Assembly (NCBI GenBank): GCA_016192145.1
Contig: JACPUT010000001.1
Location: forward strand, 50,622 to 114,621
Direction of reading: 5' to 3'
DNA from: Acidobacteriota bacterium
GTDB taxonomy: Bacteria; Acidobacteriota; Holophagae; Holophagales; Holophagaceae
DNA length: 64,000 nt
Positions 25,506 to 34,597 of this stretch are shown piece after piece; position 1 is the first letter of the stretch, and each line of letters opens with the position of its first letter. The translations under genes were made by a program, and so were the position numbers. The notes below the pieces were generated by a model, which was not told the origin of the DNA, ran no database searches, and saw nothing but the letters and a program-made list of their open reading frames with translations.

Positions 25506-26162
25506 ATGCCCCTGCCCACGGTTCCCTATTCCGTTCCGGATCTGAGCGCGGGCGAGAGCCTGGCCCGCGCCCAGGCCTTCTACGAGCGGCTGAACCACCG
25601 GCGCACCGTGCGCGAGTTCAGCGCCCGGCCCATCCCCGAAGGGGTGCTGGAGCAGTGCATCCTCGCCGCCGGCACGGCGCCAAGTGGGGCCCACAAGCAG
25701 CCCTGGCGTTTCGTGGTGGTGCGGGATCCCATCGTGAAAAGGGCCATCCGGGAAGCGGCGGAAAAGGAAGAACACGACAACTACGAGTGGCGCATGAGCG
25801 AAGCCTGGAAGCGGGATCTCGAGCCGCTGGGCACGGATGAGCACAAGCCCTTCCTGGAGGTCGCCCCGGCCCTCATCGTCGTCATGGCCCTGAAGCACGG
25901 GGATGAGGGGCCCGAGGCCTTGCACTACTACGTGCAGGAGAGCGTGGGCATCGCCTGCGGCCTCCTCATCGCCGCCCTCCATACGGCGGGCCTCGCCACC
26001 CTCACCCACACGCCCAGCCCCATGGGGTTCTTGCAGAAGGTGCTGGAGCGGCCCGCCCACGAACGGCCCTTCGTACTGCTCCCCGTCGGCTATCCCGCGA
26101 AGGGCTGCCAGGTGCCCGACCTCCACCGGAAGTCCCTCGGGGAACTCAGCGTCTGGCTTTGA
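25506..26162 (+). CDS. Nitroreductase-family flavoenzyme, iodotyrosine deiodinase-like
   Basis: 218 residues. RRTVREFSARPIPEGVLE and AGTAPSGAHKQPWRFVVV are the FMN-binding features of the nitroreductase fold. The insert IREAAEKEEHDNYEWRMSE followed by PLGTDEHKPFLE is the lid region found in iodotyrosine deiodinases, where the Glu-Tyr-Lys residues hold a halotyrosine zwitterion. Bacterial homologues may reductively dehalogenate tyrosines or act as flavin reductases. GGAG precedes the ATG. Between the protease fusion and the phosphoesterase, same strand, with short gaps; no functional link is obvious. Confidence 0.82.
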   Translation: MPLPTVPYSVPDLSAGESLARAQAFYERLNHRRTVREFSARPIPEGVLEQCILAAGTAPSGAHKQPWRFVVVRDPIVKRAIREAAEKEEHDNYEWRMSEAWKRDLEPLGTDEHKPFLEVAPALIVVMALKHGDEGPEALHYYVQESVGIACGLLIAALHTAGLATLTHTPSPMGFLQKVLERPAHERPFVLLPVGYPAKGCQVPDLHRKSLGELSVWL

Positions 26163-26195
26163 GTCGAAGTCCCGGGGTGCCGATACCATGCCCCC

Positions 26196-27395
26196 GTGTC
26201 CCTCTTCCTCATCACGCTCGGTCTGCTGACCCTCCTCCAAGTGGGGCACCTGCACCTGCTCCGCCGGCAGCTGCCCGAGCGGTGGCACGGGCTCCTGAAT
26301 TGGGCGCTCATCCTCATCCACCTGCCCCTGGCCTGCTTCTTCCTCCTGCGGCTCACGGGCTCCAGCCAGCTGGGGCTCATGGAGATCCTGCGCCCCCTGG
26401 CCCGGGGCGCCTTCTACTTCCAGGCCCTCACGCTGCTCCACATGGGCATGGCCGGCAGCGTGCTCCTCTACTGGCACTGGCGGCACCCCAAGGCCCACGT
26501 GATGAGCCCCTCCCGCCGGGCCTTCCTGCGGGGCGCGGCCCTGGGCAGTGCCGGAGTGGCGGTGGTCTCCTCGTCGGCGGGCGCGCTGCAGGCCTATGGC
26601 CCTCCGGAGACGCCCACCCTGGAGCTGCATTTCGACGACCTGCCCGAGGGGCTGGATGGGCTGAGCATCGCCCACCTCTCCGATCTGCACGCGGGGCCCA
26701 TGGTCCCCACCGGCGTCCTGGCCCTTTGGCGCGACGCCCTGAGGGGCATGAAGCCCGACCTCGTGCTCTACACCGGGGACTTCGTGGATAGCCGGCCCGA
26801 GGAGCTGGCCCCCTTCTTCGGGCTCTTCCACGACGTGGCGCCCCCGCTGGGCTCCTACGCCGTGCTGGGCAATCACGATTACTTCCAGGATCCCCGGCCC
26901 ATCTGGCAGGGGTTGGAGGCCATCGGCATCAAGCCCCTCGAGAACACCCACGTGATCCTTGAGCGCCGCGGGGCCCGCCTGGCCCTGCTGGGGTTGCAGG
27001 ATCCCATGGCCCTCAACGGGCGCTTCCAGGGGGTGAAGTTCGGTCCCGGGCCGGAGCCCTTCCTCGCCAGCCGCGACATCCCCCGGGATGCCTTCCGCCT
27101 CTGCCTCAACCACCGGCCCTCCGAGTGGCACGCGGCCGTGGCCACGGGAGCCCGGCTCACCCTCAGCGGCCACACCCACGGCGGGCAGATCAACCTCATC
27201 CCCGGCCTGAGCTCCGCCCGGATCCTCGGCCCCCACACGAACGGGATCTACGAGGAATCGGGCCGGACCCTGTTCGTCACGCGCGGGCTGGGGGTGGTGG
27301 GCCTCCCCATGCGCATCAACGCCCCGCCGGAGCTGCCCCTGCTCGTGCTCCGCAAGCAGGGGTTCCGGCCGGGCGATCGCCTCCTCAAGGACTGA
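26196..27395 (+). CDS. Membrane-anchored metallophosphoesterase
   Basis: 399 residues starting with GTG at 26196. About four membrane helices fill residues 1-95, then SRRAFLRGAALGSAGVAV resembles a Tat-type segment inside the protein. The calcineurin-like phosphoesterase domain covers residues about 145-385 with all metal motifs: SDLHAG, YTGDFVD, GNHDY, and GHTHGGQ. It belongs to the YaeI/YkuE type that hydrolyses lipid or nucleotide phosphodiesters outside the cytoplasm. The substrate is not predictable here. Confidence 0.85.
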   Translation: MSLFLITLGLLTLLQVGHLHLLRRQLPERWHGLLNWALILIHLPLACFFLLRLTGSSQLGLMEILRPLARGAFYFQALTLLHMGMAGSVLLYWHWRHPKAHVMSPSRRAFLRGAALGSAGVAVVSSSAGALQAYGPPETPTLELHFDDLPEGLDGLSIAHLSDLHAGPMVPTGVLALWRDALRGMKPDLVLYTGDFVDSRPEELAPFFGLFHDVAPPLGSYAVLGNHDYFQDPRPIWQGLEAIGIKPLENTHVILERRGARLALLGLQDPMALNGRFQGVKFGPGPEPFLASRDIPRDAFRLCLNHRPSEWHAAVATGARLTLSGHTHGGQINLIPGLSSARILGPHTNGIYEESGRTLFVTRGLGVVGLPMRINAPPELPLLVLRKQGFRPGDRLLKD

Positions 27396-27437
27396 GGGGG
27401 CTCATGAGCGGGTCACCCTCGGGCCCGAGGATGCGCT

Positions 27438-27776
27438 TCAATCCATCCAGCCACAGGCCGCGCAGGCCTGGCGCTTTCGGTAGATCGCCTTGAGTTCGCG
27501 ATCCCGGATCCGGGCCCGGGTGAACAGCCAGACCCACAGGAGGGTGACGCCCCAGGTGGGCAGCGCCGCGCGCCAGAAGTGGCTGTGCACGAAGAAGGGC
27601 ACGAGGAAGCTGATCCAGATCAGCACCCCCATGATGAACCCGTGGATGGCGGTGCGGCTCGTGGGGGGGGCGAGCCTCCCCAGGCGCTCGAGATCCGCTT
27701 CCGGCTTCCGAACTTCCAGTTCATACACCTCGGGCAGGGATTGGAGCGCTCCCTGGCAGCGGGGGCAAAGGCTCAC
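27438..27776 (-). CDS. Small zinc-ribbon membrane protein
   Basis: 112 residues from a GTG at 27776 that overlaps the stop of the peptidase gene (GTGA). A CPRC pair near the N-terminus and a CAAC pair near the C-terminus (CAACGWMD end) form two Cys knuckles, and two hydrophobic helices lie between them (FIMGVLIWISFLVPFFV and WGVTLLWVWLF). I do not recognise the family. Coupling to the M28 peptidase gene implies coexpression only. Confidence 0.6.
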   Translation of the reverse strand: MSLCPRCQGALQSLPEVYELEVRKPEADLERLGRLAPPTSRTAIHGFIMGVLIWISFLVPFFVHSHFWRAALPTWGVTLLWVWLFTRARIRDRELKAIYRKRQACAACGWMD

Positions 27777-29359
27777 TTGGACCTCGCGCGGCCGAAGGGA
27801 TCTCCGGCCTTCCACGTGGGCAGCGCGGGGGCGTTGGCCACGGCCTGGCCCAGCTTCCAGGCGAAGGTGGCCTGCTGCACCATGCCGGAGAGGTCCCAGG
27901 TGAGGTCCAGGGCATCGGTCACCTGGTGGTAGCGGGCGCCGTAGGCCTCGGCCTTGGCCTTGGATCCGGCGGGATCCTTCACGTAGTCGTGGCCGCCTTC
28001 GATGGAGAAGGCGGGCACGCCCACCTTGGCGAAGCAGAAGTGATCGCTGCGGAAGTAGCCGCCGGCGGTGTCGGGTTCCACGGCCTTGGCCTTGAGGCCC
28101 ATGCCCTTGAGCACCTTCAGGGCGGAGCCCTCCAGGGACGTGCGCTCGCTGCCCTGGATGCCCATGTCCTTCGTTGCGCCCACGAAGTTGAGGCTATCGA
28201 GGTTCAGATCCGCCGCCGTCTTGGCCAGGGGCCAGAGGGGCTTCGCCGCATAGGCGGAGGACCCGATGAGCCCCTGCTCCTCGGCGCACACCCATAGGAA
28301 CATCTGGCTGCGCTTGGCGGGCTGGTGGACGGCAAATTGGGCCATGGCGAGCAAGGCCGCGGAGCCGGAGGCGTTGTCCACGGAGCCGTTGTAGATGCCG
28401 TCCTTGCCGGCCTTCTGGAGGTCCTCATCGATGCCCAGGTGATCCCAGTGGGCGGAGTAGATGACGACTTCCTCCTTGAGCTTGGGATCCGTGCCCGGCA
28501 CCACGGCCGCGATGTTGGCCTGCACCACCTCGCGCTGCGTGCTCACCACGGTGCCGCTGGCGTTGAGGCCCAGCTCCACGGGCTTGAAATCCTTCCGCTC
28601 GGCGGCGGCGCGCAACTGATCCAGATCCTTGCCCGCGGCGGCGAAAAGCTTCCGGGCGAAGCCGTCGGTGATCCAGCCCTGGAGGGGATTGCCCTCATGG
28701 GCCAGCTGGAAGCGCTCGTGGGTCCAGCTGCTCTGCACCACGTTCCAGCCGTAGGAGGCGCTGGGGGTGGTGTGGATCATGAGGACCCCGGTGGCGCCTC
28801 GGCGCTCGGCCTCCTCCAGCTTGTAGGTCCACCGCCCGTAGTAGGTGAGGGACTTGCCCCCGAAGCGGTTCGGCTGCTCCGCCGTGGGCTGGGGATCGTT
28901 CACCATCATCACGATGACCTTGCCCCGGCAATCCACGCCCTTGTAGTCGTCCCAGCCCTCCTCGGGGGCGGTGATGCCGTAGCCCACGAACACGACGGGC
29001 GCATCCACCGTGACCTTCGGGCTGCTGGTCCCCGTGCCGAAGACGATGTCCTCGGAGTAGACGGGCTTGAGGTCCCTGAACGTGAGGGCGCTCTCCGCCG
29101 CCTTGAGGGCGATGCCGCTGATGCGCACCTCCTGCCGGAAGCTAGCGCCGTTGCCGGGCTTCAGGCCCAGGGCCCGGGACTGCGCCTCCAGGTAGGCCAT
29201 GGTGAGTTCGCCGCCCCGTTGGCCCGTGCCACGCCCCTCGAGGAGGTCGTCGCTGAGGAAAGTCAGATGGGCGCGCAGGGCCCCTTCGGGAACTTGGAGC
29301 GCGGGGGACTGGCCCCAGAGGGCGGCTCCCATCAGAAGGGGGGTGAGGATCCTCGACAT
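27773..29359 (-). CDS. Secreted M28-family aminopeptidase
   Basis: 528 residues from the ATG at 29359, which has GGAG six bases upstream; an earlier ATG lies four codons before. Signal peptide MSRILTPLLMGAALWGQS. A PA-type insert (APVVFVGYGITAPEEGWDDY) precedes the catalytic di-zinc domain: SAHWDH, NGSVDNASG, VCAEEQGL, NLDSLN, and RYHQVTD give the H, D, E-E, D and H residues of M28 enzymes. It should trim N-terminal residues from peptides in the periplasm or outside. It overlaps the zinc-ribbon gene downstream. Confidence 0.9.
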   Translation of the reverse strand: MSRILTPLLMGAALWGQSPALQVPEGALRAHLTFLSDDLLEGRGTGQRGGELTMAYLEAQSRALGLKPGNGASFRQEVRISGIALKAAESALTFRDLKPVYSEDIVFGTGTSSPKVTVDAPVVFVGYGITAPEEGWDDYKGVDCRGKVIVMMVNDPQPTAEQPNRFGGKSLTYYGRWTYKLEEAERRGATGVLMIHTTPSASYGWNVVQSSWTHERFQLAHEGNPLQGWITDGFARKLFAAAGKDLDQLRAAAERKDFKPVELGLNASGTVVSTQREVVQANIAAVVPGTDPKLKEEVVIYSAHWDHLGIDEDLQKAGKDGIYNGSVDNASGSAALLAMAQFAVHQPAKRSQMFLWVCAEEQGLIGSSAYAAKPLWPLAKTAADLNLDSLNFVGATKDMGIQGSERTSLEGSALKVLKGMGLKAKAVEPDTAGGYFRSDHFCFAKVGVPAFSIEGGHDYVKDPAGSKAKAEAYGARYHQVTDALDLTWDLSGMVQQATFAWKLGQAVANAPALPTWKAGDPFGRARSK

Positions 29360-29440
29360 CGGCAGCTCCATGGCGTGGATCCAGGATAGACGATGCCTCC
29401 CGGCCCCCTGGGGCGATGTGATCACCCTGAGGGCAGGCCG

Positions 29441-29971
29441 TTAGTACCGCAGGGTGAGCCCCAGCGAGATGCCCTTGGCCACGCCCTGATCCCGGCGAAA
29501 CCGGTTTTGGAAGGCCGTGAGCTCAATCCCCAGCAGGCGGTTGAACTGGTAGCCCCCCCCGAACCCGCCCCCCCAGTCCCCGTGGGATTCGCGGAGCGAG
29601 GTGCCCGCCTGGGTATGCTCCGTCTCCCAGTGGGTGTAATCCAGGCCCACCACCAGGTAGAACCCGGAGTTGGCGGATTCCGCGGGGAAGAACAGGTAGT
29701 CCACCCCGAACCGCCGGCCTTCGACCCGGGTATCCAGGCCCGCCGCATTGGCGCCCGCCTTGAAGGCCAGCACCTCCACCTTGGGACGGAGGGCGTTGAT
29801 CCCCCCGAAGTCCAGCAGCATGTGCAGCCCCCCGCCGAGCCCCGTGGCGTCGTCCAGTTCCTTGGCCAGCTCCCCCTTGGGGAAGGTGCCATGGGCCTGG
29901 ATGCCCCAACGCAACTCCTGGGCTGAACCGACGGTGGCGAGCAGGGCGGAGAGCAGCACGGCGCGACGCAT
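29441..29971 (-). CDS. Outer-membrane beta-barrel protein, function unknown
   Basis: 176 residues from the ATG at 29971 (GAGG five bases upstream), with signal peptide MRRAVLLSALLATVGSAQE. The mature part is a run of short amphipathic strands (ELRWGIQAHGTF, GGGLHMLLDFGG, GFYLVVGLDYTHWE) and ends ISLGLTLRY, consistent with a small barrel of about eight strands. No specific family is recognised. It is transcribed apart from its neighbours, 80 bases upstream of the M28 peptidase gene on the same strand. Confidence 0.7.
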   Translation of the reverse strand: MRRAVLLSALLATVGSAQELRWGIQAHGTFPKGELAKELDDATGLGGGLHMLLDFGGINALRPKVEVLAFKAGANAAGLDTRVEGRRFGVDYLFFPAESANSGFYLVVGLDYTHWETEHTQAGTSLRESHGDWGGGFGGGYQFNRLLGIELTAFQNRFRRDQGVAKGISLGLTLRY

Positions 29972-30074
29972 GGTGACCTCGGGGGATGCCCCGTTCATCG
30001 ACTCCGGCGATGCGAGCCTAAATCCCGTCACCTTGATCGATCGCCGGGCGATCTCAACGGTTCGGCAGCACGGG

Positions 30075-31343
30075 CTATTCCCGGGTGAATGAGAAACCCT
30101 GGAAGCCTTCGCCCTGCCATGTGAGCGGGTGGGGCCGGAAGGCGATCCCCCCTTCGGCTGCGCAGGGACCCTCCCACACCGGGATGGGCTTCAGGCCCGG
30201 CACCCGGGCCTGGATCCACACCCGGTGGGCCTCGCCTTCTTCAGGCAACCAGGAGCACACCGCGTAGATGAGCAGGCCGCCCGGCGCCAAGCGCAGGGCC
30301 GCCGCTTCCAGCAGCTGCCGTTGCCGAAGGACGAGCCCTCGCAAATCGATGCCATCACCGATCCAGGGCAGCTCGGGGTGCTTCTGCAGGGTGCCGCTCC
30401 CGCTGCAGGGCGCGTCCAGCAGGATGAGGTCGAAGGGACGTCCCCCCCCGGCGAGCCAGGCCGTGGCTTCCGTGACCTGCACCTCGGCTTCCACCCGCCG
30501 CGCCGCCAGATTTTCCTTCAGACGCTCCGCGCGAGCGGCCTGCTGTTCCAGGGCCATGAGCTTGGCGGCGGGCCAGCGGCGACCCAGCACCGTGGCCTTG
30601 CCGCCCGGGGCCGCGCAGACGTCGAGGATGCGCTGGGGTTCTTTGTCCCACTTGAAGGCCATGAGGGCCTGGGAGCTGCGGTCCTGCACCATGCCCGCGC
30701 CGAACTGGAGCCAGGCGAGGGGAAAGGGCGCGCCCTCCTGGAGCCGGTAGGCCCCGGGCACTTCGGGATCGGCCTCCATCCCCTCGGGCAGGGGCTCCTC
30801 CCGCAGGGGCACGAAGGCGGGCTTGGGCGGCACCTGGAGCCGGGCCCAGAGGGCTTCGGGATCGGCCTCCACGGGACCTGTGGCCGCGGCCAAGAGCTTC
30901 TCCGCGAAGGGGCCCCGATCCAGGGCGGCCGGCAGGGCCTCCAAATCGGCGCGCAGGACGGCGCGATCCTTGGAGGCCTTGCGGAGGATGGCGTTCACGA
31001 GGCCCCGGTGGGGCGGGAAGCCCAGCTCAGGATCCGCCACCAAGTTCACGCTTTCGTGCACGGCTGCATGGGGAGCCACGCCATCCAGCCACGCCAGCTG
31101 CACGAGGCCCAGGGCCAGGGCGATGTCCGTGCCCAGGGGCAGATCGCGGCTGGGATCCGCCAGGTGGGGCCGGCTCCAGGCCCGCAGTCGGCCCCAGCGC
31201 CGGAGCACGAGGCCGAGCATGGCCTGGGCCAGGCCCGCATCGGCGCCTGAGAGTTTGCGGTCCCACCCATCCGGCACCCGCTTTCCCTCCCCGAGGACGC
31301 GGATCAAGGTGGTAGCGACGGCACGGCGGGAGGGGGTCAGCAT
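30075..31343 (-). CDS. rsmB: 16S rRNA m5C967 methyltransferase RsmB
   Basis: 422 residues from the ATG at 31343. The N-terminal 140 residues fit the NusB-like RNA-binding domain of RsmB. The C-terminal Rossmann methyltransferase has LDVCAAPGGKAT for S-adenosylmethionine, LLDAPCSGSGT with the catalytic Cys, and YAVCSWLPEE with the second Cys of m5C enzymes. The usual length is about 430. It is divergent from hslO with only 48 bases between the starts, so the two promoters overlap. Confidence 0.92.
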   Translation of the reverse strand: MLTPSRRAVATTLIRVLGEGKRVPDGWDRKLSGADAGLAQAMLGLVLRRWGRLRAWSRPHLADPSRDLPLGTDIALALGLVQLAWLDGVAPHAAVHESVNLVADPELGFPPHRGLVNAILRKASKDRAVLRADLEALPAALDRGPFAEKLLAAATGPVEADPEALWARLQVPPKPAFVPLREEPLPEGMEADPEVPGAYRLQEGAPFPLAWLQFGAGMVQDRSSQALMAFKWDKEPQRILDVCAAPGGKATVLGRRWPAAKLMALEQQAARAERLKENLAARRVEAEVQVTEATAWLAGGGRPFDLILLDAPCSGSGTLQKHPELPWIGDGIDLRGLVLRQRQLLEAAALRLAPGGLLIYAVCSWLPEEGEAHRVWIQARVPGLKPIPVWEGPCAAEGGIAFRPHPLTWQGEGFQGFSFTRE

Positions 31344-31391
31344 CCCCCTCAGAATGACAGGTCCGTGGCCCACCCCCGCTATCCTGAAGGC

Positions 31392-32225
31392 ATGACCGAC
31401 GCCCCCGTGGCCCGCGTAGTGCGGGCCCTCACCTCCGATCACCAGGTCCGCCTGGCCGCCCTGAATGCCAGCCCCCTCTGGGATGGCGTGCGCCGGGGCC
31501 ATCCCCACCTCGAGGCCGAGGCCTGCGCCTGCCTCACGGAGCTGCTCACGGCCAACGCCATCCTCATGGCCCGGGGCATGCTCCAGGAGCGGACGCAACT
31601 GCTGCTCAAGGGCGCCGGCCGCGCCCGGGCCGTGGTGGCCGACGCCTGGCCCGACGGCACCCTGCGCGGCGTGCTTGATACGAACGCCCACATCCCCGAA
31701 GGGCCCTGGGTGGCCGCCCCCGGCATCCTCCAGGTGATGCGCAGCAACCCCAGCGGCCAGCCTTACATCGGCTCCCTCTCCATGGTGGAGGGTGGCATCT
31801 CCGCGCAAATGGAGGCCTACCTCCAGACCTCGGAACAGATCCAGGCGAGCCTCACCCTCTGGTGCGACTCCGCCACGGGCGAGTCGGGCGGCCTGCTGGT
31901 GGAGCCCCTGCCGGACTGCCCGCCGGAGCGCCTCGCGCGCGTGGTGCAGGGCATCGATAACCTGGACGTGGTGCCCTTTTGGGAACGGACCACGGACTTC
32001 CTCCTGGAATGGATGAACCAGGGGCCCGGGGCCGAGATCCTCACCCGCTCGGATCTCACCTACCGTTGCCGCTGCACCCGCGAGGCCCTCATGGCCACCC
32101 TCAAGGGCTTCAGCGAGGAGCAAAAGGAAGGGCTCTTCGCCGAAGGCGAACCCATCGAGGTGCGCTGCGACTACTGCGGCACGGCCTACCACATCCACCG
32201 CCCCGACCTCATGGGGCCCCGTTGA
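31392..32225 (+). CDS. hslO: Redox-regulated chaperone Hsp33
   Basis: 277 residues. The N-terminal domain has the Hsp33 fold segments (VWDG-like SPLWDGVRRG, VAAPGILQVMRSN, YLQTSEQIQASL). The C-terminal zinc switch is intact: CRC followed about 30 residues later by CDYC. Oxidation of these four Cys releases zinc and activates holdase function in the cytoplasm. The ATG at 31392 was preferred to an in-frame ATG nine codons upstream because the family begins here. It is the first of three overlapping plus-strand genes. Confidence 0.93.
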   Translation: MTDAPVARVVRALTSDHQVRLAALNASPLWDGVRRGHPHLEAEACACLTELLTANAILMARGMLQERTQLLLKGAGRARAVVADAWPDGTLRGVLDTNAHIPEGPWVAAPGILQVMRSNPSGQPYIGSLSMVEGGISAQMEAYLQTSEQIQASLTLWCDSATGESGGLLVEPLPDCPPERLARVVQGIDNLDVVPFWERTTDFLLEWMNQGPGAEILTRSDLTYRCRCTREALMATLKGFSEEQKEGLFAEGEPIEVRCDYCGTAYHIHRPDLMGPR

Positions 32226-32929
32226 GTCGCGCCCAGGTGGAGATCAAGGCGAAGGGCCGCCCCTTGGGCGGGCCCGTGGACACCTGGATCCAGTTCCGCC
32301 TCATCCCCTTCCTCACCGCCCAGCTGGCCAAGGCCTGGCACGCCACGCTGCGCGTGCGGGTGGAGGGCGGCGACGCGGTGGCGGACCTCGTGCGCCAGGA
32401 CGAGCGCTTCATCCTGAGCTTCTGGCACCGCCGCCTCTTCGGCATGCCCCTCGCCTATCCCTTCCAGCGCAAGGAACGCGGCGTCGCCATCCTCAGCAGC
32501 GACTCCCGGGACGGCGAGCGCAGCGCCGCCACCTGGCGCTGGTTTGGCATCCACGCCGTGCGCGGCACCGCCAGCGACGACGGCGCCAAGGCCCTCGTCC
32601 GCATGATCCAGGCCGTGCGCCAGGGCTGGGACTTCGGCATCACCCCCGACGGCCCCCGGGGCCCCTTGAAGGAGCTGAAGCCCGGCGTCCTCGCCCTCGC
32701 CCGCAAGACGGGCGCCTGGGTCGTGCCCGTCACCGTGGCCTACGACCGCGCGTGGACGCTCAACACCTGGGATCGCATGATCATCCCCGTGCCCTTCAGC
32801 ACCGCCATCGTCCGCTACGGCGAGCCCTTCCAGGTCCCCGCCAAGGGCGACGACACCGTGGAGGGCGCCAAACTCCAAGCCATCATGGATGGCCTCGAGG
32901 CCTGGGCGGAGGCACCGCGCCATGGCTAG
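32222..32929 (+). CDS. DUF374-type lysophospholipid acyltransferase
   Basis: 235 residues starting at TTG 32222, which overlaps the hslO stop (TTGA); a GTG five codons later is the alternative. LSFWHRRLFGMP carries the catalytic His of DUF374 acyltransferases, and DFGITPDGPRGP is the second conserved block. Members acylate lipid A or related lipids at the inner membrane. It is translationally coupled between hslO and queC; the link is probably only cotranscription. Confidence 0.85.
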   Translation: MSRAQVEIKAKGRPLGGPVDTWIQFRLIPFLTAQLAKAWHATLRVRVEGGDAVADLVRQDERFILSFWHRRLFGMPLAYPFQRKERGVAILSSDSRDGERSAATWRWFGIHAVRGTASDDGAKALVRMIQAVRQGWDFGITPDGPRGPLKELKPGVLALARKTGAWVVPVTVAYDRAWTLNTWDRMIIPVPFSTAIVRYGEPFQVPAKGDDTVEGAKLQAIMDGLEAWAEAPRHG

Positions 32930-33623
32930 GCCCCTCGCCGTCGTCTCCCTCTCCGGGGGCATGGACTCCTGCGTCACCACGGCCGAGGCCCTCGCCGCGG
33001 GCTTCGAGGTGGCCCTGCTCCACGCCAACTACGGCCAGCGCACGGAGGCCCGGGAGCGCCGCGCCTTCGAGGAGATCGCGAACCACTACGGCGTGCCCGC
33101 CGACCGCCGCCTCGTCATCTCCTTCGACAACCTCCGCCTCATCGGGGGCAGCGCCTTGACCGACGCGAGCATCGCCCTGCCTGAGGACGAGGACCCCCAC
33201 CGGGCCGGCGTGCCCGTGAGCTACGTGCCCTTCCGCAACGCGCACCTGCTGAGCACGGCCACCAGCTGGGCGGAGGTGCTCGGCGCCAGCGCCATCTTCG
33301 TGGGCTTCGTGGAGGAGGACGGCAGCGGCTATCCCGATTGCACGGAGGCCTTCCTCCGCAGCTTTGAGACCACGGCGAACCTAGGCACGCGGCCCGAGAC
33401 GAGGCTCGCTTTCCAGGCGCCGCTCATCCACCTGCGCAAGGGCGAGATCGTGCGCAGGGGTCTGGAACTGGGCGCCCCCCTGCACCTCAGCTGGTCCTGC
33501 TACCAGGGGGAAGCGCAGGCCTGCGGGCACTGCGACTCTTGCACGCTCCGGCTCCAGGGATTCAAAGAGGCGGGTGTCGCGGACCCCATCCCCTACGCCT
33601 TCATTCCCGAAGCGCTGCGTTAA
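32922..33623 (+). CDS. queC: 7-cyano-7-deazaguanine synthase QueC
   Basis: 233 residues. VSLSGGMDSCVT is the ATP pyrophosphatase loop. CYQGEAQACGHCDSCTLR supplies the four zinc-binding Cys that define QueC. It converts 7-carboxy-7-deazaguanine to preQ0 for queuosine tRNA modification. The ATG lies inside the last codons of the acyltransferase gene. Its stop shares the TTAA palindrome with the stop of the convergent phosphatase gene. queF, two steps on in usage, lies 2.2 kb downstream on the same strand. Confidence 0.94.
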   Translation: MARPLAVVSLSGGMDSCVTTAEALAAGFEVALLHANYGQRTEARERRAFEEIANHYGVPADRRLVISFDNLRLIGGSALTDASIALPEDEDPHRAGVPVSYVPFRNAHLLSTATSWAEVLGASAIFVGFVEEDGSGYPDCTEAFLRSFETTANLGTRPETRLAFQAPLIHLRKGEIVRRGLELGAPLHLSWSCYQGEAQACGHCDSCTLRLQGFKEAGVADPIPYAFIPEALR

Positions 33624-34597
33624 GCGACCCGGCGCAGCGCCACGAGCGTGAGGTCGTCCCCCCGGGGCGTCCCCGCCAGGAAGCCCTCCAGGGCCTCCCG
33701 GCAGGCGCCCAGGAGGTCGGGCAGGGGCAGGCGGGCCGCCTTGCGGAGGGTCGCCGCGGCACGACCGATGCCGAATTCCTCATCCTCCTTCGCGCCCTCC
33801 GTCCACCCGTCCGTGTAGAGCAGCAGCGTCTGGCCCGGGAGCAGGTGGAGGGCCCGGGGCTCGAAGGCCGCCTCCGGGAACATCCCCAAGGGAAGGCCCC
33901 CGCCCTCCACGGGCCGCACGCCGCGCGCGTCCGCGAGGAGGGGCCGCGGATGGCCCGCGTTGACCAGTTCGGCGAGCCCGCCCGGGTGCAGGCGGAGGGC
34001 GGCCAGGGTGGCGTATTTGGAGGCCAGCGTGGCCTCGGCGAAGAGGCCGTTGGCCTTGGCCACGAGCTCCGCCAGGGGGAGGCTCGCCGGGGCCAGGGCC
34101 CGGAACAGCGCATGCAGGTGGGCCTGGAGGAAGGAGGCCGACACCCCCTTGCCGGCCACGTCGCCCAGCAGGAGGTGGAGGGCATCCTGGGCGGGGCCGC
34201 CGCGGATGAGATCCACGTGATCCCCGGAGACGGGGCCCTTGGGCTCCCAGAGGTAGGCCACGTCCCAGCCATTCTGGGTGATGCGCGATTCCGGCAGGAG
34301 GGCCCGCTGCACCCGGGCGGCCCCTTCCAGATCGCGCTCCAGGGCGCGGCGCCCCTCCGGGCCCAGGCAGTCCAGGCACACGGAGAGCAGGGGGTTGGAG
34401 GCCAGCTGATCGCCGGACACGGCCTCGCGGCAGACAGAGCAGGTGCCCCAGGTGCCCACCTCCATGGCGCCGATGGCATCGTCCACCCGCCGCATGAGCT
34501 CGACCAGGACGCGCTCCTCCCGGCCCTCCACGAGGGCGGCCAGGACCTCCCGCCGCGCCGTCAGCCGCTCCCGGAGCTTCTGCGGGACGGCGTTCAT
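33620..34597 (-). CDS. PP2C/SpoIIE-type phosphatase with a DksA/TraR-like zinc finger
   Basis: 325 residues. Residues about 48-78 form a four-Cys finger: TCSVC, then CLDC about 20 residues later, preceded by a helix as in DksA/TraR proteins. Residues about 95-325 are a SpoIIE/RsbU-type Ser/Thr phosphatase with the metal Asp motifs GDVAGKG, LLYTDGWTEG and GDDLTLVAL. RsbU-like enzymes switch anti-sigma antagonists. The gene for such a partner is not adjacent. ATGA overlap with the DinB-like gene upstream. Confidence 0.8.
   Translation of the reverse strand: MNAVPQKLRERLTARREVLAALVEGREERVLVELMRRVDDAIGAMEVGTWGTCSVCREAVSGDQLASNPLLSVCLDCLGPEGRRALERDLEGAARVQRALLPESRITQNGWDVAYLWEPKGPVSGDHVDLIRGGPAQDALHLLLGDVAGKGVSASFLQAHLHALFRALAPASLPLAELVAKANGLFAEATLASKYATLAALRLHPGGLAELVNAGHPRPLLADARGVRPVEGGGLPLGMFPEAAFEPRALHLLPGQTLLLYTDGWTEGAKEDEEFGIGRAAATLRKAARLPLPDLLGACREALEGFLAGTPRGDDLTLVALRRVA

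Noticed and set aside
25044..27236. 730-codon minus-strand open frame
   Set aside because: Spans and opposes the nitroreductase and phosphoesterase genes, both with clear catalytic motifs.
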